From Agarophyton chilense (lineage: Eukaryota > Rhodophyta > Florideophyceae > Gracilariales > Gracilariaceae): a stretch of 64,000 nt of DNA. Position numbers and translations under genes: made by a program. Positions 10,815 through 20,644 of this stretch are shown piece by piece. The notes below the pieces were generated by a model that had not been told where the DNA came from, did no database searches, and saw only the letters and a program-made list of their open reading frames with translations. The stretch spans positions 310,001-374,000 of the forward strand of contig JARGXX010000016.1 of assembly GCA_030374765.1 (NCBI GenBank). The letters run 5' to 3'. Within the stretch, counting starts at the first letter, position 1; every line of letters begins with the position of its first letter.

Positions 10815-11207
10815 GGGATCGATTTCGGGCAGACGCGGAGGAGATTGGCGACTTGACAAACGTTGAAGGGAAAAGAACGAGTGCAGGCCGCGTATGAGAT
10901 CAAGCGGGGCCGTGACGCGTGTGCACGATGTACACGCTGTACACGTAAGCAACGTATAACACGTTTCTGAATTGAATCATCTTTGCGTCGCAGTGTAGCG
11001 GAGAGAGCGATGAGGGATGAGGGAATGATTATTGGTAAAAATGGGCGCTCCTCCTCCCGCCCGTAGACGTACTGTGCTGCTTGCCTCCCGCCGAGCACGT
11101 AGCGCCCCGAGCGAGCGGGTCGAATTGAAGCCGCCTTAGGAACGTCCGCTCCACTCACGCACCACTCAATCTGTTCGCGTCACCTTCTCCGCGTCTTGCA
11201 ACTGATA
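10815..11207. promoter_or_regulatory. Upstream region of the LysRS gene
   Basis: About 390 bases lie upstream of the LysRS start, before a possible small divergent ORF. The segment is open in the LysRS frame for a short distance but begins at TTG. It most likely holds the LysRS promoter and 5' leader. No specific element was recognised. Confidence 0.3.
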
Positions 11208-11411
11208 ATGGACTTCCCACAGCGTCCGGGTGGCGATGACGGCGACGACCCGTCGAGGCCACCTCGAAAGGTCGCTCACCCCTCCGAGCACCAGGACCAC
11301 GCTCAGCGCACCATCGAAGCGTTTGGCGACGTTACTGAACTTCCTCTCTGGGTGTTCCTCTTTCTGGCCGCCATTTTAGCTGAGCATTTCCGCAGCTACT
11401 GCGTCTGTTGA
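11208..11411 (+). CDS. Possible small single-pass membrane protein, unknown
   Basis: A 67-codon ORF runs from ATG to stop. Its N-terminal two thirds are hydrophilic and rich in Asp, Pro and Arg, followed by a hydrophobic segment (PLWVFLFLAAILAEHF) that could be one transmembrane helix. I do not recognise a family. It lies alone between the LysRS 5' end and the UBA2 3' end, in a gap large enough to hold a small gene. No clear splice pattern extends it. It could equally be chance open frame in a promoter region. Confidence 0.3.
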   Translation: MDFPQRPGGDDGDDPSRPPRKVAHPSEHQDHAQRTIEAFGDVTELPLWVFLFLAAILAEHFRSYCVC

Positions 11412-11771
11412 ACGCTCTGTCTGCTCAGCCCAGTCCTGTTGGACGTCGTCACCTTGTACCATCTCAACCTGCCTTTCTCAGCTATGCCCCGCCTACGGTC
11501 ACGCTTCCTACACCTCGTCTAGCAATCTTCTTCAAAGCCCTCCGGAAACACCTCCTCTGTGCATACGCACTATCTTCCTATGCCGCTGCTACACCCCTCA
11601 AGTTGTGTTTCTCCGCGTAATATCTATGTAGTAAAACTGCTCCCCATTGCATCACTCTTTGACCTCGGTTCGTTACGAAAACAAAACAGCACGAGCGCTC
11701 GTTTAATTCACTCATGCCCTCTGTAGCTCGCGTTGGTTATGGCATAGTTTGCAGATTGTTCCCAACGTCAT
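11412..11771. other. Intergenic region, nothing recognised
   Basis: About 360 bases lie between the small ORF and the UBA2 stop codon. An open frame here begins only at TTG and gives a peptide without motif. The segment probably holds 3' untranslated sequence. Confidence 0.4.
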
Positions 11772-13772
11772 TTACGAGCGCGCCTTTTTCAGCACACCCT
11801 CATCTGCCACCGTGCCAACCTCTCGTTGTCTCTTTGTGCCCCCCTCTTTCTCTTGCACATACACTTCTTTGATATCCTTTTCAGTGCCGCCGTTAACTTC
11901 GGCTTCTCGCTCTACTGTACCTGGCGTCGGTACTTCCACAACCTCGTACGCATCCAAATCCTCCGCCACCTCTTTGTCATTGCCAGCGTCTGTCGCCTCC
12001 TGACCGTTTGCCATCGCCACACTTCCGTCCAGAACAAAGCGCTCTTCTGGCGACTTGTCTGGAAGAAGGTTTTCAATATGCGATACGTGAATGGTGCAGT
12101 TGAGCGTCTGTGCAAAGTCGCTAATCGACAATTGACTTCCGTTTTCAACCTTAAGTTGGCCAAGTTTCTTTGCCTCATTTTTCTGGTATACCTCTATTTC
12201 ATCTTCCTCCAGCCCTTCCCCACTCTCATACAGCGTGTCATGATAGTCGCCAGTGGTGACGTAAACATCGGGTTTTACCATGCTCAGCTTCTTTTGCAAA
12301 ACAAAGTGAATAAGTTGCTTGAGCGTCATTTGGTTGATATCTACTGACAGGTGGAGTTGGCCTTTGGAGCACACAAAGCATTTAGGATTAGGTTTTTGCA
12401 GCCTTTCTGGGCAAAGAATAGTCTTCACCCTCGAACCGCGAGGCGCTTGACTAACAAATGTTGTCAAACAATCATCAATACGTCCACCAGAAGTAGTGAT
12501 CTTCAGTGCCTCCAAAACAATAATACCGCCCACTACGGCGTTGGTGGTTGCAATGGCATGTATGATGTTTCCGGCAATGCCCTTAGCGGCAAAAGGACTT
12601 TGTAAGGCGACGCCGTATGCGTGAGCACGCAGATTGGAAGCGGCAGCAACAAACAGCATCGCGTCTCTGTCATCCTTGTCAAAAGTCAGAGATCCAATCT
12701 CCTTGTGTCGACAGTTCACAATGCTCTTTACCACGGCCATGAACACAGCTGCACTCATATTAACGTCCCATACGCTCTGCGACAGAAGGTGTAACTTGTC
12801 AAGTTGAATGGGCGTAGACGCTACAGCCGATGCTACTTCAAACGTTAGGGGTGGATCGCGCTGGCGCCAAAGGTCCGTCATTGCCCGTTGGCGTTCTATG
12901 TCGTTAACAAAGACTCGACGGGCAACCCGTTGCGCAAAACTATCAGGCGTGTCGTCTTGGTCATACCGCAATCGCTTCTGTGTGTGTCGTTGCGCTTGTG
13001 AATGGGGAGTGTCGCCATTGGCAGAGTGTTCGTTGTGTTGCTTGCGCGATGGGTCAGAGTGGCCGTTCTCAGGCGGCACAGCTTGACCAGCTTCATGGCC
13101 GTTTTGGTCTGGAACAGATGGTGGAATGGAATCCGATATGTCGAGATCTTTGAGGACGTTGGCATCATCGTCTGGACCGAAGAGAAGATCAAAGAGATAT
13201 TTTGCCCACACAACACAATGGACAGGCTTATCAGGGGTAGAGCGAATAGTGCAAACAGCATAACTTTTCTGCGGAATTCGCTCTACGCAGTCGTAGCACT
13301 CAACACCGGCGGCAATGACGGAAGCCTGACCGTTGTAGCCCGTACTGCCGCTTTCAATAAGCGGAACGGCGGCAGCCAGACACATGCGATTGACATGGCG
13401 TCTGGCTTCAAGATTGTCCAGGGCATTACAAACTAACGTAAAGCGACGAAAGAAGTTGACGTCAAAGGTGTTGTTCTTGATGTTGGCCATGACGGCAGTG
13501 ATTTTCGTGGCGGGTGCAATGGCTGAGACGGCTTTGGCAGCCTCCGTAGCCTTCGACTTGCCGACATGATGACGGCGGAATAGAAACTGGCGATTGAGGT
13601 TGGACACATCGATGGTATCCAGGTCGATGACGGTGATTCGGGGGAAGCCCGCGATGGCCAGGTTCTTTAGTAGTTCGCAACCCACGCCGCCGGCGCCGAC
13701 GACGAGCACGGAGGAGTCGGCGACGCGCTGCGCGGCGTGGGCGCCGTAGATGACGTCGAGCTGACTGCACAT
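11772..13772 (-). CDS. UBA2: SUMO-activating enzyme subunit 2 (E1 catalytic subunit)
   Basis: UBA2 pairs with SAE1 to adenylate SUMO and carry it as a thioester before transfer to UBC9. From the ATG at 13772 the protein is 666 residues. It has the nucleotide-binding loop VVGAGGVGCELLKNL (about 24-38), then NLNRQFLFRR and the adenylation core. A zinc-binding CYDC pair sits at Cys159/Cys162, and the catalytic cysteine is Cys174 in AVCTIRSTPDKPVHC, numbering almost identical to the human enzyme. A second zinc pair (CFVC) precedes the ubiquitin-fold domain. The acidic C-terminal tail ends in a basic KKARS, a probable nuclear signal. An upstream extension starts at GTG and is not used. All key residues are present. 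Confidence 0.95.
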   Translation of the reverse strand: MCSQLDVIYGAHAAQRVADSSVLVVGAGGVGCELLKNLAIAGFPRITVIDLDTIDVSNLNRQFLFRRHHVGKSKATEAAKAVSAIAPATKITAVMANIKNNTFDVNFFRRFTLVCNALDNLEARRHVNRMCLAAAVPLIESGSTGYNGQASVIAAGVECYDCVERIPQKSYAVCTIRSTPDKPVHCVVWAKYLFDLLFGPDDDANVLKDLDISDSIPPSVPDQNGHEAGQAVPPENGHSDPSRKQHNEHSANGDTPHSQAQRHTQKRLRYDQDDTPDSFAQRVARRVFVNDIERQRAMTDLWRQRDPPLTFEVASAVASTPIQLDKLHLLSQSVWDVNMSAAVFMAVVKSIVNCRHKEIGSLTFDKDDRDAMLFVAAASNLRAHAYGVALQSPFAAKGIAGNIIHAIATTNAVVGGIIVLEALKITTSGGRIDDCLTTFVSQAPRGSRVKTILCPERLQKPNPKCFVCSKGQLHLSVDINQMTLKQLIHFVLQKKLSMVKPDVYVTTGDYHDTLYESGEGLEEDEIEVYQKNEAKKLGQLKVENGSQLSISDFAQTLNCTIHVSHIENLLPDKSPEERFVLDGSVAMANGQEATDAGNDKEVAEDLDAYEVVEVPTPGTVEREAEVNGGTEKDIKEVYVQEKEGGTKRQREVGTVADEGVLKKARS

Positions 13773-14217
13773 GTGCGAAATGGTGGCAAACACGCCGGCG
13801 CGGGCTGGGAGCGGATGGGAGGTAAGGGGGCGGCGGCGACGTTGAGGGAGGAGGGTGAAGACACGGCGGGGCGGCCGTCAGCGTGGCACGCGCAACAGGC
13901 GGGCACCACACGCTCAGAGCAGTTAAGCCACGGTAGGCGCGCGTTGATGGCGCGCTCTGCGCGTAGACGATCGACGATCACGCGCTCGCCGACGCGGCCA
14001 ATTGCAGTCGCCCGTCTTTCTGGGCACCAAGGCAGAAGCGCTTTTGGGCGATAATTGCAGCGCCACGCGCCTTCATTGCGCGTCGCCCAGCGCATGCGCA
14101 TCGGGAGCTAGCGTCAAGGGCGACGTGCCCTTCGTCGCACTCGGCCGCGCCGCGGTCTTACGTCTCCCTCCACTCCTCCCCCTCTCTCCCCCCTTCCCTC
14201 CCTTCCTCCCTTCCCCA
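13773..14217. promoter_or_regulatory. Divergent promoter region of UBA2 and the LRR-protein gene, with pyrimidine tract
   Basis: About 445 bases separate the two ATG codons. The last 50 or so bases before the plus-strand ATG (roughly 14164-14216) are almost pure C and T, a tract that probably lies in the 5' leader of the LRR gene. The frame is open upstream to a TTG at 14002, but the encoded peptide has no similarity, so this stretch is treated as regulatory. Confidence 0.5.
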
Positions 14218-16281
14218 ATGAATTCCGCCCCCTTCTCCTTTCCCAAGCCTCCCGCCGCGGGCGCGTCCGACCCGCCCACGCGTGCGTCCTCAAACTCGTA
14301 TCTGGGTGGTGACTTCTTCAAGGAGTCGCCCATGCTCAAGCCCGCCCGCGCCCCGACCCCGCCCACTTTTTTGACGCGTTCTTCCTCCCGTCAGTTGTCG
14401 CTGCACCCGTCCACTGGTCGCGTGCCCGAACGCCTTTCCTCCGGCCCTTCCAGCTCTTCCAGCCCTTCCGGTCCGTCCGGTCCTTCCGGTCCGTCCGGTC
14501 CTTCGGCCTTTCAGCCGCGCTGCCGCGGCCAGCGCCACCCCCCGCAGAGCAGGCTATCTACCTCTCCCGCCGCTCTACACGATGCTTCTCCTTCGCGCTC
14601 CCGCCGCCTCAGCTGCACCCCGCGCTTCATATCAAACGGTGTCAAACGGGACGTGCAAACCAAAAAGGCTCCAACGTTGTTCTTTTCCGAATCTACTGTC
14701 AACTCCTTTCAGTTTAAACACTTTCCTCCGCCTCTTCCGCCCAGGCAGACGCCAAACGTTGTCGACTTGGTCGACGATGCCCCTCCAACTTCCACGTGCC
14801 CCCCCCGCGACAAACTCTCCGAAATTGCACGCCACCCTTCCCCATCCCCGTTGGGCCAATCTGCTGTCGACGCTTACCCTCCAGTGCCCAAAAAGGATTC
14901 TAAACAACCAAGGAATCGCCATCGCAACCAACTCAAGTCCTTGCTCAATCCAGTCAAAACTGTCGTAAAACCCCCTTCCATAATGCTGCGCTCCATGCTT
15001 CCGCCACCTGGCTATTCACAACAACGAAAACGTCAGCAAATGGAAACCATTAATGTGGAGGACGAGTCGCCATCACTTCCGCTCCCTAAACAGAAACAAC
15101 AAACCTCTCAAACCCAGCAAACCGTCGTCCTCACCTCTTGTTCTCCATCATCTCCGCTCACCCTAAATAACACCGCAAAGCCACAACAGTCAGAGGAGGC
15201 CAGGGAGGTCCCAAAATTTGCTAGGAAGCGACCACGTCAAACCTCTCAGCTCGCACAGTCTAGCCAAAGGCGTTCCGTTCGGCTACAGGATAAAAGCACG
15301 CTAGACCCTGCCCATTCCACCCCCATGCATCCTGCTACACCAGGTTTTACCACCGGCGAGAAACGTTTGCCTGATGCACATATAACCCCTACGTCTGTGG
15401 CCACCAAGCGTCCGCGCAATTCCACCCCATCGGATAGCGATGATACTGTGACTGTTGTCAAATCCACAGGCACCAAGCGCGCTCGCCAAAAATTGTTCTT
15501 GTGTCATGAGCAAACTCCGTATGACCACAAACGAGCCATATCTCTTCTGCACAGTCAGAACTCAAGGTATATTGTGCTCTCCTTTTTGGGTATGTGCGAC
15601 AAAGACCTTCGGAACCTGCTCGATTATGACATTCCAGACGTCTCGTCTGGTGGTCGTCATATTGAACTTGGTAATAACCGCCTACGCTGTATTTCTGCAT
15701 GTCTCTTTCGCCGCCTCAAAGATATGCAGGTCATATCTCTCATTGTATCATCTAACAAACTAACCCAAATCCACCAATCCATAGCAACTTGCTCTGAACT
15801 GAAAACTCTGGATCTCAGTCGCAATTACCTCAAGAGCCTCCCTGTGCAAATCTGTGATTTGTCAAATTTGTTGTGCCTTAACGTCTCCGATAACAAACTC
15901 ACGAAACTACCTTCAGCCCTTTCTCTACTTAGAAAGCTGAAAATTTTAAACGTCGCTAGAAACAATCTGGAATCTCTGCCAGAGGATATTACTGAAGCTG
16001 GGAATGCGTTGACAGCGCTCGACATTTCTGGTAATAAGGGCTTTCAATTTTTCCCCAGGATTTGTAAGAACTGGCGTAACCTGGAAGACTTGATCTTGAC
16101 AAATACTGAGGTGTTCATGTATCTTACAAAGAGGGAGCGCAAGTTGCGAGCACCGGTGCTCATAGAGGAATTGGCTGGAAAGTCTTTGGACAATTTGAAG
16201 AATAGAACAAGGAGGAGGAAACCGCCTGTGCGTTATAAAGGAGCGCCAGATGTTTCAGCAGCAGCCGTCACACAGATTTGA
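14218..16281 (+). CDS. Leucine-rich-repeat protein with long disordered N-terminus
   Basis: From the first ATG the product is 687 residues. About two thirds (residues 1-450) is Ser/Pro/Arg-rich and disordered, and includes a short tandem Gly-Pro-Ser repeat encoded near 14460-14515. The C-terminal part (about 481-630) carries six or so leucine-rich repeats of the typical LxxLxLxxNxLxxLP form, for example LKTLDLSRNYLKSLP, LLCLNVSDNKLTKLP and LKILNVARNNLESLP. A basic tail (KNRTRRRKPPVRYKG) follows. The repeats indicate a protein-binding scaffold, and the basic clusters suggest nuclear location (inference). No kinase, GTPase or signal peptide was found, so it is not a receptor kinase. The function is unknown. 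Confidence 0.82.
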   Translation: MNSAPFSFPKPPAAGASDPPTRASSNSYLGGDFFKESPMLKPARAPTPPTFLTRSSSRQLSLHPSTGRVPERLSSGPSSSSSPSGPSGPSGPSGPSAFQPRCRGQRHPPQSRLSTSPAALHDASPSRSRRLSCTPRFISNGVKRDVQTKKAPTLFFSESTVNSFQFKHFPPPLPPRQTPNVVDLVDDAPPTSTCPPRDKLSEIARHPSPSPLGQSAVDAYPPVPKKDSKQPRNRHRNQLKSLLNPVKTVVKPPSIMLRSMLPPPGYSQQRKRQQMETINVEDESPSLPLPKQKQQTSQTQQTVVLTSCSPSSPLTLNNTAKPQQSEEAREVPKFARKRPRQTSQLAQSSQRRSVRLQDKSTLDPAHSTPMHPATPGFTTGEKRLPDAHITPTSVATKRPRNSTPSDSDDTVTVVKSTGTKRARQKLFLCHEQTPYDHKRAISLLHSQNSRYIVLSFLGMCDKDLRNLLDYDIPDVSSGGRHIELGNNRLRCISACLFRRLKDMQVISLIVSSNKLTQIHQSIATCSELKTLDLSRNYLKSLPVQICDLSNLLCLNVSDNKLTKLPSALSLLRKLKILNVARNNLESLPEDITEAGNALTALDISGNKGFQFFPRICKNWRNLEDLILTNTEVFMYLTKRERKLRAPVLIEELAGKSLDNLKNRTRRRKPPVRYKGAPDVSAAAVTQI

Positions 16282-16965
16282 CAGTGCAGTAGATGTAGAC
16301 GTGCACACCCCACGAATATCGTTCTGGAAGCGAATGTTTATCCTTTCTCATCGTTATCACTTACAGGCGAGCTACTTTTGTCGTGAGCCGCAATTTTCCG
16401 ACGCTTTTAGACATTTCCCAACCTTGTGCTTCTTGTTTGCCGACGAGAAGTTAAAAAGAGCGCTCGGAACAATGTTGAAATCTAAGACAAGAGCATCTGC
16501 TCTGAAATAAAAGCTATTCCATTCTTCCGCGCTGTTCTGCAGGGTTTTTATTCGTTGTGAACTGGTCTGTATGGTAAGAAAAACTGTTGAAAGAAGAACT
16601 TGGCTCTCCTCAAGAAGCTGAAGACCCTGCAAGATTAAAACAAATAACACATCGAACACGATAATCGATCCTAAACTAACCTTTAACTGCATTTTTTCAA
16701 CGTCAACCGTCATGCATACTCTGTACCTTCATTCTTTCAGTTGTACAGATAAGATGAATTTCTACTGTTTGCCGCATCGTAGGTCTGTCGGTTAGCCTCC
16801 AAAATTATCAGCAGCTGCCTCCCGTGGCACATATAAACATTTCCAGTTGTCCAAACATCTTTTTGAGCTTGTGTCTCAGCCGAAAGGCGAAAGTCACCAG
16901 CTAAAGCGGATTTTAAAAGTTGAGAACTCGTAATCTCCCTGAAGCACGGATCTTACGGAAGAAAA
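16282..16965. other. Intergenic region, nothing recognised
   Basis: Nearly 700 bases contain only short open frames in all frames. They presumably hold the 3' end of the LRR-gene transcript and the promoter of the following orphan ORF, if that ORF is real. Confidence 0.4.
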
Positions 16966-17490
16966 ATGGGAATCCAAACAAGGAGCGGAACATCTCCTGT
17001 CTTCATTCAAATCAAGAACGCAAATCGCGAGGTTTCGGACGTGGACGGTGAAAGGTTTGAAGGTTTCGCCGAAGAGGCCACCGAAGAGTACCTCCAAGGG
17101 CCCTGCTACGAGAGGAAGATGGTGAGAGAATTTACAAAAGAGGTCGCGCCCACGGTACAAACTGATATCAATTTTCATGTGAGTTACACGTCAGCTGTCA
17201 GCGGGCAAGAACAATGGAACAAGCCGAGCGAGGTGGAAGAGCAAGCAAACACTGAAGAGGTTTGCAGATCATTCAAAGGCACCCCCACTTTAACTCCTTT
17301 CGATGCCCTACGGCAGAAGGCTTACAGGTTTTTCGGCAAACTTTCCGGTTTTCAAGAGGGCATAGAGGACATGGGCTTCAATGCAGACAATGGAAAAAAT
17401 CAAAAACAGCTTGCAAAGATAGGGGACTATCTCGTGCTATCAATGCCGATTGACGACGAGATCAGCGGTGAGGTACGCTACTGTGGGTAG
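16966..17490 (+). CDS. Orphan protein, 174 residues, unknown
   Basis: An ATG-initiated frame of 174 codons has protein-like composition, balanced in charged, polar and hydrophobic residues and without repeats. No domain, signal peptide or membrane segment was recognised. A slightly hydrophobic patch lies near the C-terminus (GDYLVLSMPID). It sits between the LRR gene and the convergent YebC gene. The antisense strand also has a shorter open frame, which is taken as a shadow. It may be a lineage-specific gene, or one exon of a larger gene. Confidence that it is coding is moderate. Confidence 0.42.
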   Translation: MGIQTRSGTSPVFIQIKNANREVSDVDGERFEGFAEEATEEYLQGPCYERKMVREFTKEVAPTVQTDINFHVSYTSAVSGQEQWNKPSEVEEQANTEEVCRSFKGTPTLTPFDALRQKAYRFFGKLSGFQEGIEDMGFNADNGKNQKQLAKIGDYLVLSMPIDDEISGEVRYCG

Positions 17491-17743
17491 AAGAGAATGG
17501 AAGCTTTAAAAAGCCTTGTCGGTGTCCGTGTGTAATGTCTAAGATCGATCTCGCTGTTTTCAGCAGGAACATCATTATCGCCTCGATAACTGTCATCGAA
17601 GCCTAATGCGGGAAAAAAGCAGTGTGCTTGTCCACCCACCTGTGAATTTGTATTAAGTTTGAAGTACCTCACAAGGCCTAGCCGGAGGAATTTCTTCGAC
17701 CAAAGAGAAGGTGACGATGTTGAGAAGTAAATCGTCTGTGAAA

Positions 17744-18625
17744 TCAGTCCAGAGTAGCATTTATAAACACATCATCGACATCCTCTACAGCCTGAATCAT
17801 ATCCATACCGTCCATGTTCTTCTCCATGTCCTCTTCTGAGACACTTACGAAGGTTTTTGGCACCATGGCAAGCTGGGCAAGTTCAATTTGGAATCCAGCA
17901 GTTTCTAATTGCTTCCTTGCGTCGTTGAGAGATGTGGCGTTGGTAAGCACTCGATACATGGAAGCGTTATTGGGATCCAGGTCGCATTCCTCTGCACCTG
18001 CTTCTATAGCAGCCATGAATAAATCGTCCTCATGTTCCACCGACTCCTTTGGCACTTGAATCTTTCCCATTCGCTCAAAATTAAACGCCACGCTTCCAGG
18101 CGAGGCTACCTTAAATTTACTCTTGTTGATAGCAGTACGAATGTCAGCTGCAGCGCGATTAGGATTATCAGTTAGGACGTCAATGTAAATGGCAGCTCCA
18201 CCATGACCATAAGCCTCAAACGAGCTTCGTTTGTAGTCTGCTTGATCGGGACTGGTAGCTCGAGCAATGGCCTTTTCCATGGTGTCTTTTGGAAAGTTGA
18301 CGCTCTTCGCTGCCTCTATGGCTTCTGCGAGGGCTCTGTTTGCCACAACATCAGCACCGCCCTGTTTGGCGGCCATGGTGATCATCTTTCCCACACGGGC
18401 AAATACCTTAGCTTTGGCTTGTGACTGGGCATCCTTGCGACTTTTAATCTTCTCGCTGCGGCGCCCCATGTAGAGGCGGTATGGTGGTGCACTTTTACAT
18501 GTGCGCGGAAGGGGCGCTGAGCGCGATTGAGCAAAAGTGCCTGGCGAAGGTGGCGCAAAGGCGATGAGGGAAGGGTTCTGCATTGTTACAGGGACAGAAG
18601 CCATTGCCGTAGCTTCACGCCGCAT
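17744..18625 (-). CDS. YebC/PmpR/TACO1 family protein, organelle-targeted
   Basis: From the ATG at 18625 the product is 293 residues. After an N-terminal extension of about 50 residues rich in Ser, Pro, Ala and Arg comes the complete YebC fold. It starts MGRRSEKIKSRKDAQSQAKA and includes NFPKDTMEKAIARA, the conserved EAYGHGGAAIYIDVLTDNPN and GSVAFNFERMGKIQVP. Bacterial YebC proteins act as transcription regulators or help ribosomes on difficult sequences. The mitochondrial homologue TACO1 supports translation of COX1, so an organellar gene-expression role is likely. The open frame reaches an ATG at 19042, but that extension runs through a hexanucleotide microsatellite coding Thr-Ala repeats. 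The later ATG at 18625 (or 18604) gives a typical targeting peptide. It is divergent from the RING gene. Confidence 0.88.
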   Translation of the reverse strand: MRREATAMASVPVTMQNPSLIAFAPPSPGTFAQSRSAPLPRTCKSAPPYRLYMGRRSEKIKSRKDAQSQAKAKVFARVGKMITMAAKQGGADVVANRALAEAIEAAKSVNFPKDTMEKAIARATSPDQADYKRSSFEAYGHGGAAIYIDVLTDNPNRAAADIRTAINKSKFKVASPGSVAFNFERMGKIQVPKESVEHEDDLFMAAIEAGAEECDLDPNNASMYRVLTNATSLNDARKQLETAGFQIELAQLAMVPKTFVSVSEEDMEKNMDGMDMIQAVEDVDDVFINATLD

Positions 18626-18959
18626 GGGCGGGAGGACGGAGATGGCAGCAAGACGCACGTATGCAGCCGCATGTGATCTCAAGGTGGCAGATGATCGAGA
18701 GCACAAATGCGGCACGCGCTGAACGGCTGCGCCACGAAAAACGGCGAAAAGGGACACACAAAAGGCCAAAAGGAGGCCGTCTACGAAGGGTACTACATAG
18801 ATGCCGCGCCACGTCCCGTGCCAGCAAGGGCATATGAGTCGCTTCGACACACGAGCACGACGCGCACGGGAGTGCGTGGTTGCTATCTGCCCTACTTCAG
18901 TCGCTTTTTCTCCGGCCTCCCGACGCGCTTCGTGCCGTGCCGCCGTCGTCGGAACTTTC

Positions 18960-18994
18960 GCCATCACTGTCTCCGTCGTAGTCGCTGTCGTAGC

Positions 18995-19030
<36 letters not shown>

Positions 19031-19045
19031 TGCCGTCACCATCCC
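18960..19045. repeat. Hexanucleotide-type microsatellite (imperfect GTCGCC repeats)
   Basis: An imperfect run of GTCGCC/GTCGCT/GTCGTA units lies in the shared upstream region of the YebC and RING genes. Read on the minus strand it gives a Thr-Ala repeat that artificially lengthens the YebC frame. Confidence 0.75.
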
Positions 19046-19234
19046 TTTCGCGGTCGCCTCGCATCATGCTCAAAGCTGCCGCTCCCACCTGAGATATCGG
19101 TTCGAGTTTGGGAAAATTCGCCCTCAAGCTGTCTTGTCCGCCTAACCACGCTCACAGAACCTGCGACCGCACTTCGTTGCCGACGCGCGTAGCTCAAATA
19201 TCGTGTCACCCTTGTCGTTTTGCAGCAAAATCAA

Positions 19235-20443
19235 ATGGGAATCGCTCCCTCTCAGGACGAGGATAGCCCTCCAAGCGTTTCTTTTCCGCAGCCGAGGCCT
19301 TCATTGGGTCCGCGTCCGCACAACGCGCAAAACGTTCCGTTTGCAACATTTCGCCCTGCTTCCCATTTCATGCGCCCTGTTGAATACCTTCGACCTGTCA
19401 AAATAGGGCGTAGAGTGGAGAACGTCTTTGTGCTTCACAGACGAAACATTCGCCTACTTCCTTGCGACTCAAATCCATCCGTTTATGTCCTTGACTTTGA
19501 ATTCAAGGCCGATGTGCCAGGTACTCTTGCTGTATACTTTAAAGCTCGAGAAAGATTGCATCAAACAAAAGTCGGCGACGAGACCGTTGTCACAGACATT
19601 GCTTATACGCCGCTTGGGCATCTTCCGTCAAGGCATTCATTTGATAGAGGAGATAATCAAGTGTACCGCCAGCGCGCCGAGGATGGCCTTGACCTACCGC
19701 GACATAGTGAGGCTGACCTCAAGTATTCGCACGGCGCCGTGTATCCGCTTGTCATCAGACTCGACGCATCAAACCAAAGCGAACAACACTCTCAGAATCT
19801 GGCTAGCGTCAAGTCCCATATTACTTTAGCTCAAATTGTCTTTGATGAAGGACAACCCACTGTTAGTGTAATCGAGCAGAAAGTGTTCATCGGTACGAGC
19901 ATTTTTTCGATGGAAGATATGTACGGCATTCAAGCTTCCTACAACGCCGGTCACTCCGACCAGACAGACGCTCAAGGAGATTCCATGGCAGAGTGCGTCG
20001 TATGTCTCACAGAGCCAAGTACAACAGCGGTTCAGCCATGCAAACACCTTTGCTTGTGCGATGATTGTGCAAGAATACTTACTTTGGAGGTGGAAGCCCA
20101 GCAAAAGTGCCCAGTCTGTCGAAGTTCTATTGGAAAACTCTTAAGAATCCTCAACCCAAGTCGCGAAAACTTAGAAACTGAAGGTGCTGGTAATGATGAT
20201 GGTTCTATTCCAGGCACAGGTGCTACCACCACAAGCTCGGTCTTACCGAATTGGCATCCCATGCAGTACACACCGTTACGATCGATGCAAGCGCCTTTCG
20301 CAACATCCATTCGGGATAGCGCAGCGCCCATGTCAACTACCCACACACACCGTCGAAACCCTCTTCACACGCAGGAAATGGGACACGCTGCCAACCTCAG
20401 TGAAGAAGCGACGCATCCGCCAGGCAGATTGCACCTCGAATAG
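19235..20443 (+). CDS. MGRN1/LOG2-like RING-finger E3 ubiquitin ligase
   Basis: The 402-residue protein carries a RING finger at about residues 254-297: ECVVC, then CKHLCLCDDC, then CPVCRSSIGKLLRIL. The C-x-x-C, C-x-H-x-x-x-x-C-x-x-C and C-P-x-C pattern is that of Mahogunin (MGRN1) and plant LOG2/LUL ligases. Upstream is the family's beta-rich substrate or adaptor region (about 45-235), with VYVLDFEFKADVPGTLAVYF, a long loop and VYPLVIRLD. These enzymes ubiquitinate membrane or trafficking proteins. A plant-type N-myristoylation glycine is not seen at the ATG used. The frame opens upstream only at a TTG (19220). The C-terminal 100 residues are low complexity. No intron is needed. Confidence 0.87.
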   Translation: MGIAPSQDEDSPPSVSFPQPRPSLGPRPHNAQNVPFATFRPASHFMRPVEYLRPVKIGRRVENVFVLHRRNIRLLPCDSNPSVYVLDFEFKADVPGTLAVYFKARERLHQTKVGDETVVTDIAYTPLGHLPSRHSFDRGDNQVYRQRAEDGLDLPRHSEADLKYSHGAVYPLVIRLDASNQSEQHSQNLASVKSHITLAQIVFDEGQPTVSVIEQKVFIGTSIFSMEDMYGIQASYNAGHSDQTDAQGDSMAECVVCLTEPSTTAVQPCKHLCLCDDCARILTLEVEAQQKCPVCRSSIGKLLRILNPSRENLETEGAGNDDGSIPGTGATTTSSVLPNWHPMQYTPLRSMQAPFATSIRDSAAPMSTTHTHRRNPLHTQEMGHAANLSEEATHPPGRLHLE

Positions 20444-20644
20444 AACAAGAGGTTGCACCATAGCGGTCAACAACCTTCAGCTCTGAACTCCACCTAGATA
20501 GAGAAACGCAAGCCTTAGCAAACATGATAAGCCGCAATAAAGACAGCCAACGATTCTGGCGAAAGCCATTCAAGACAAACCCCGGCCAAAACTGGGTGCA
20601 AAAGCCACAAGAGTTAACAGCGTAAACTTAAACAAATATAAGCT

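Noticed and set aside
10815-10952. N-terminal extension of LysRS to 10952
   Set aside because: The extended frame starts at TTG; the ATG at 10814 already gives a full transit peptide.
13773-13793. UBA2 start at 13793
   Set aside because: That codon is GTG; the ATG at 13772 gives residue numbers matching the known enzyme.
14002-14217. Upstream extension of the LRR protein
   Set aside because: Starts at TTG and crosses a pyrimidine tract that looks like a 5' leader.
18707-19192. Arg-rich plus-strand frames across the YebC upstream region
   Set aside because: They are translations of the GTCGCC microsatellite and its surroundings, with no independent support.
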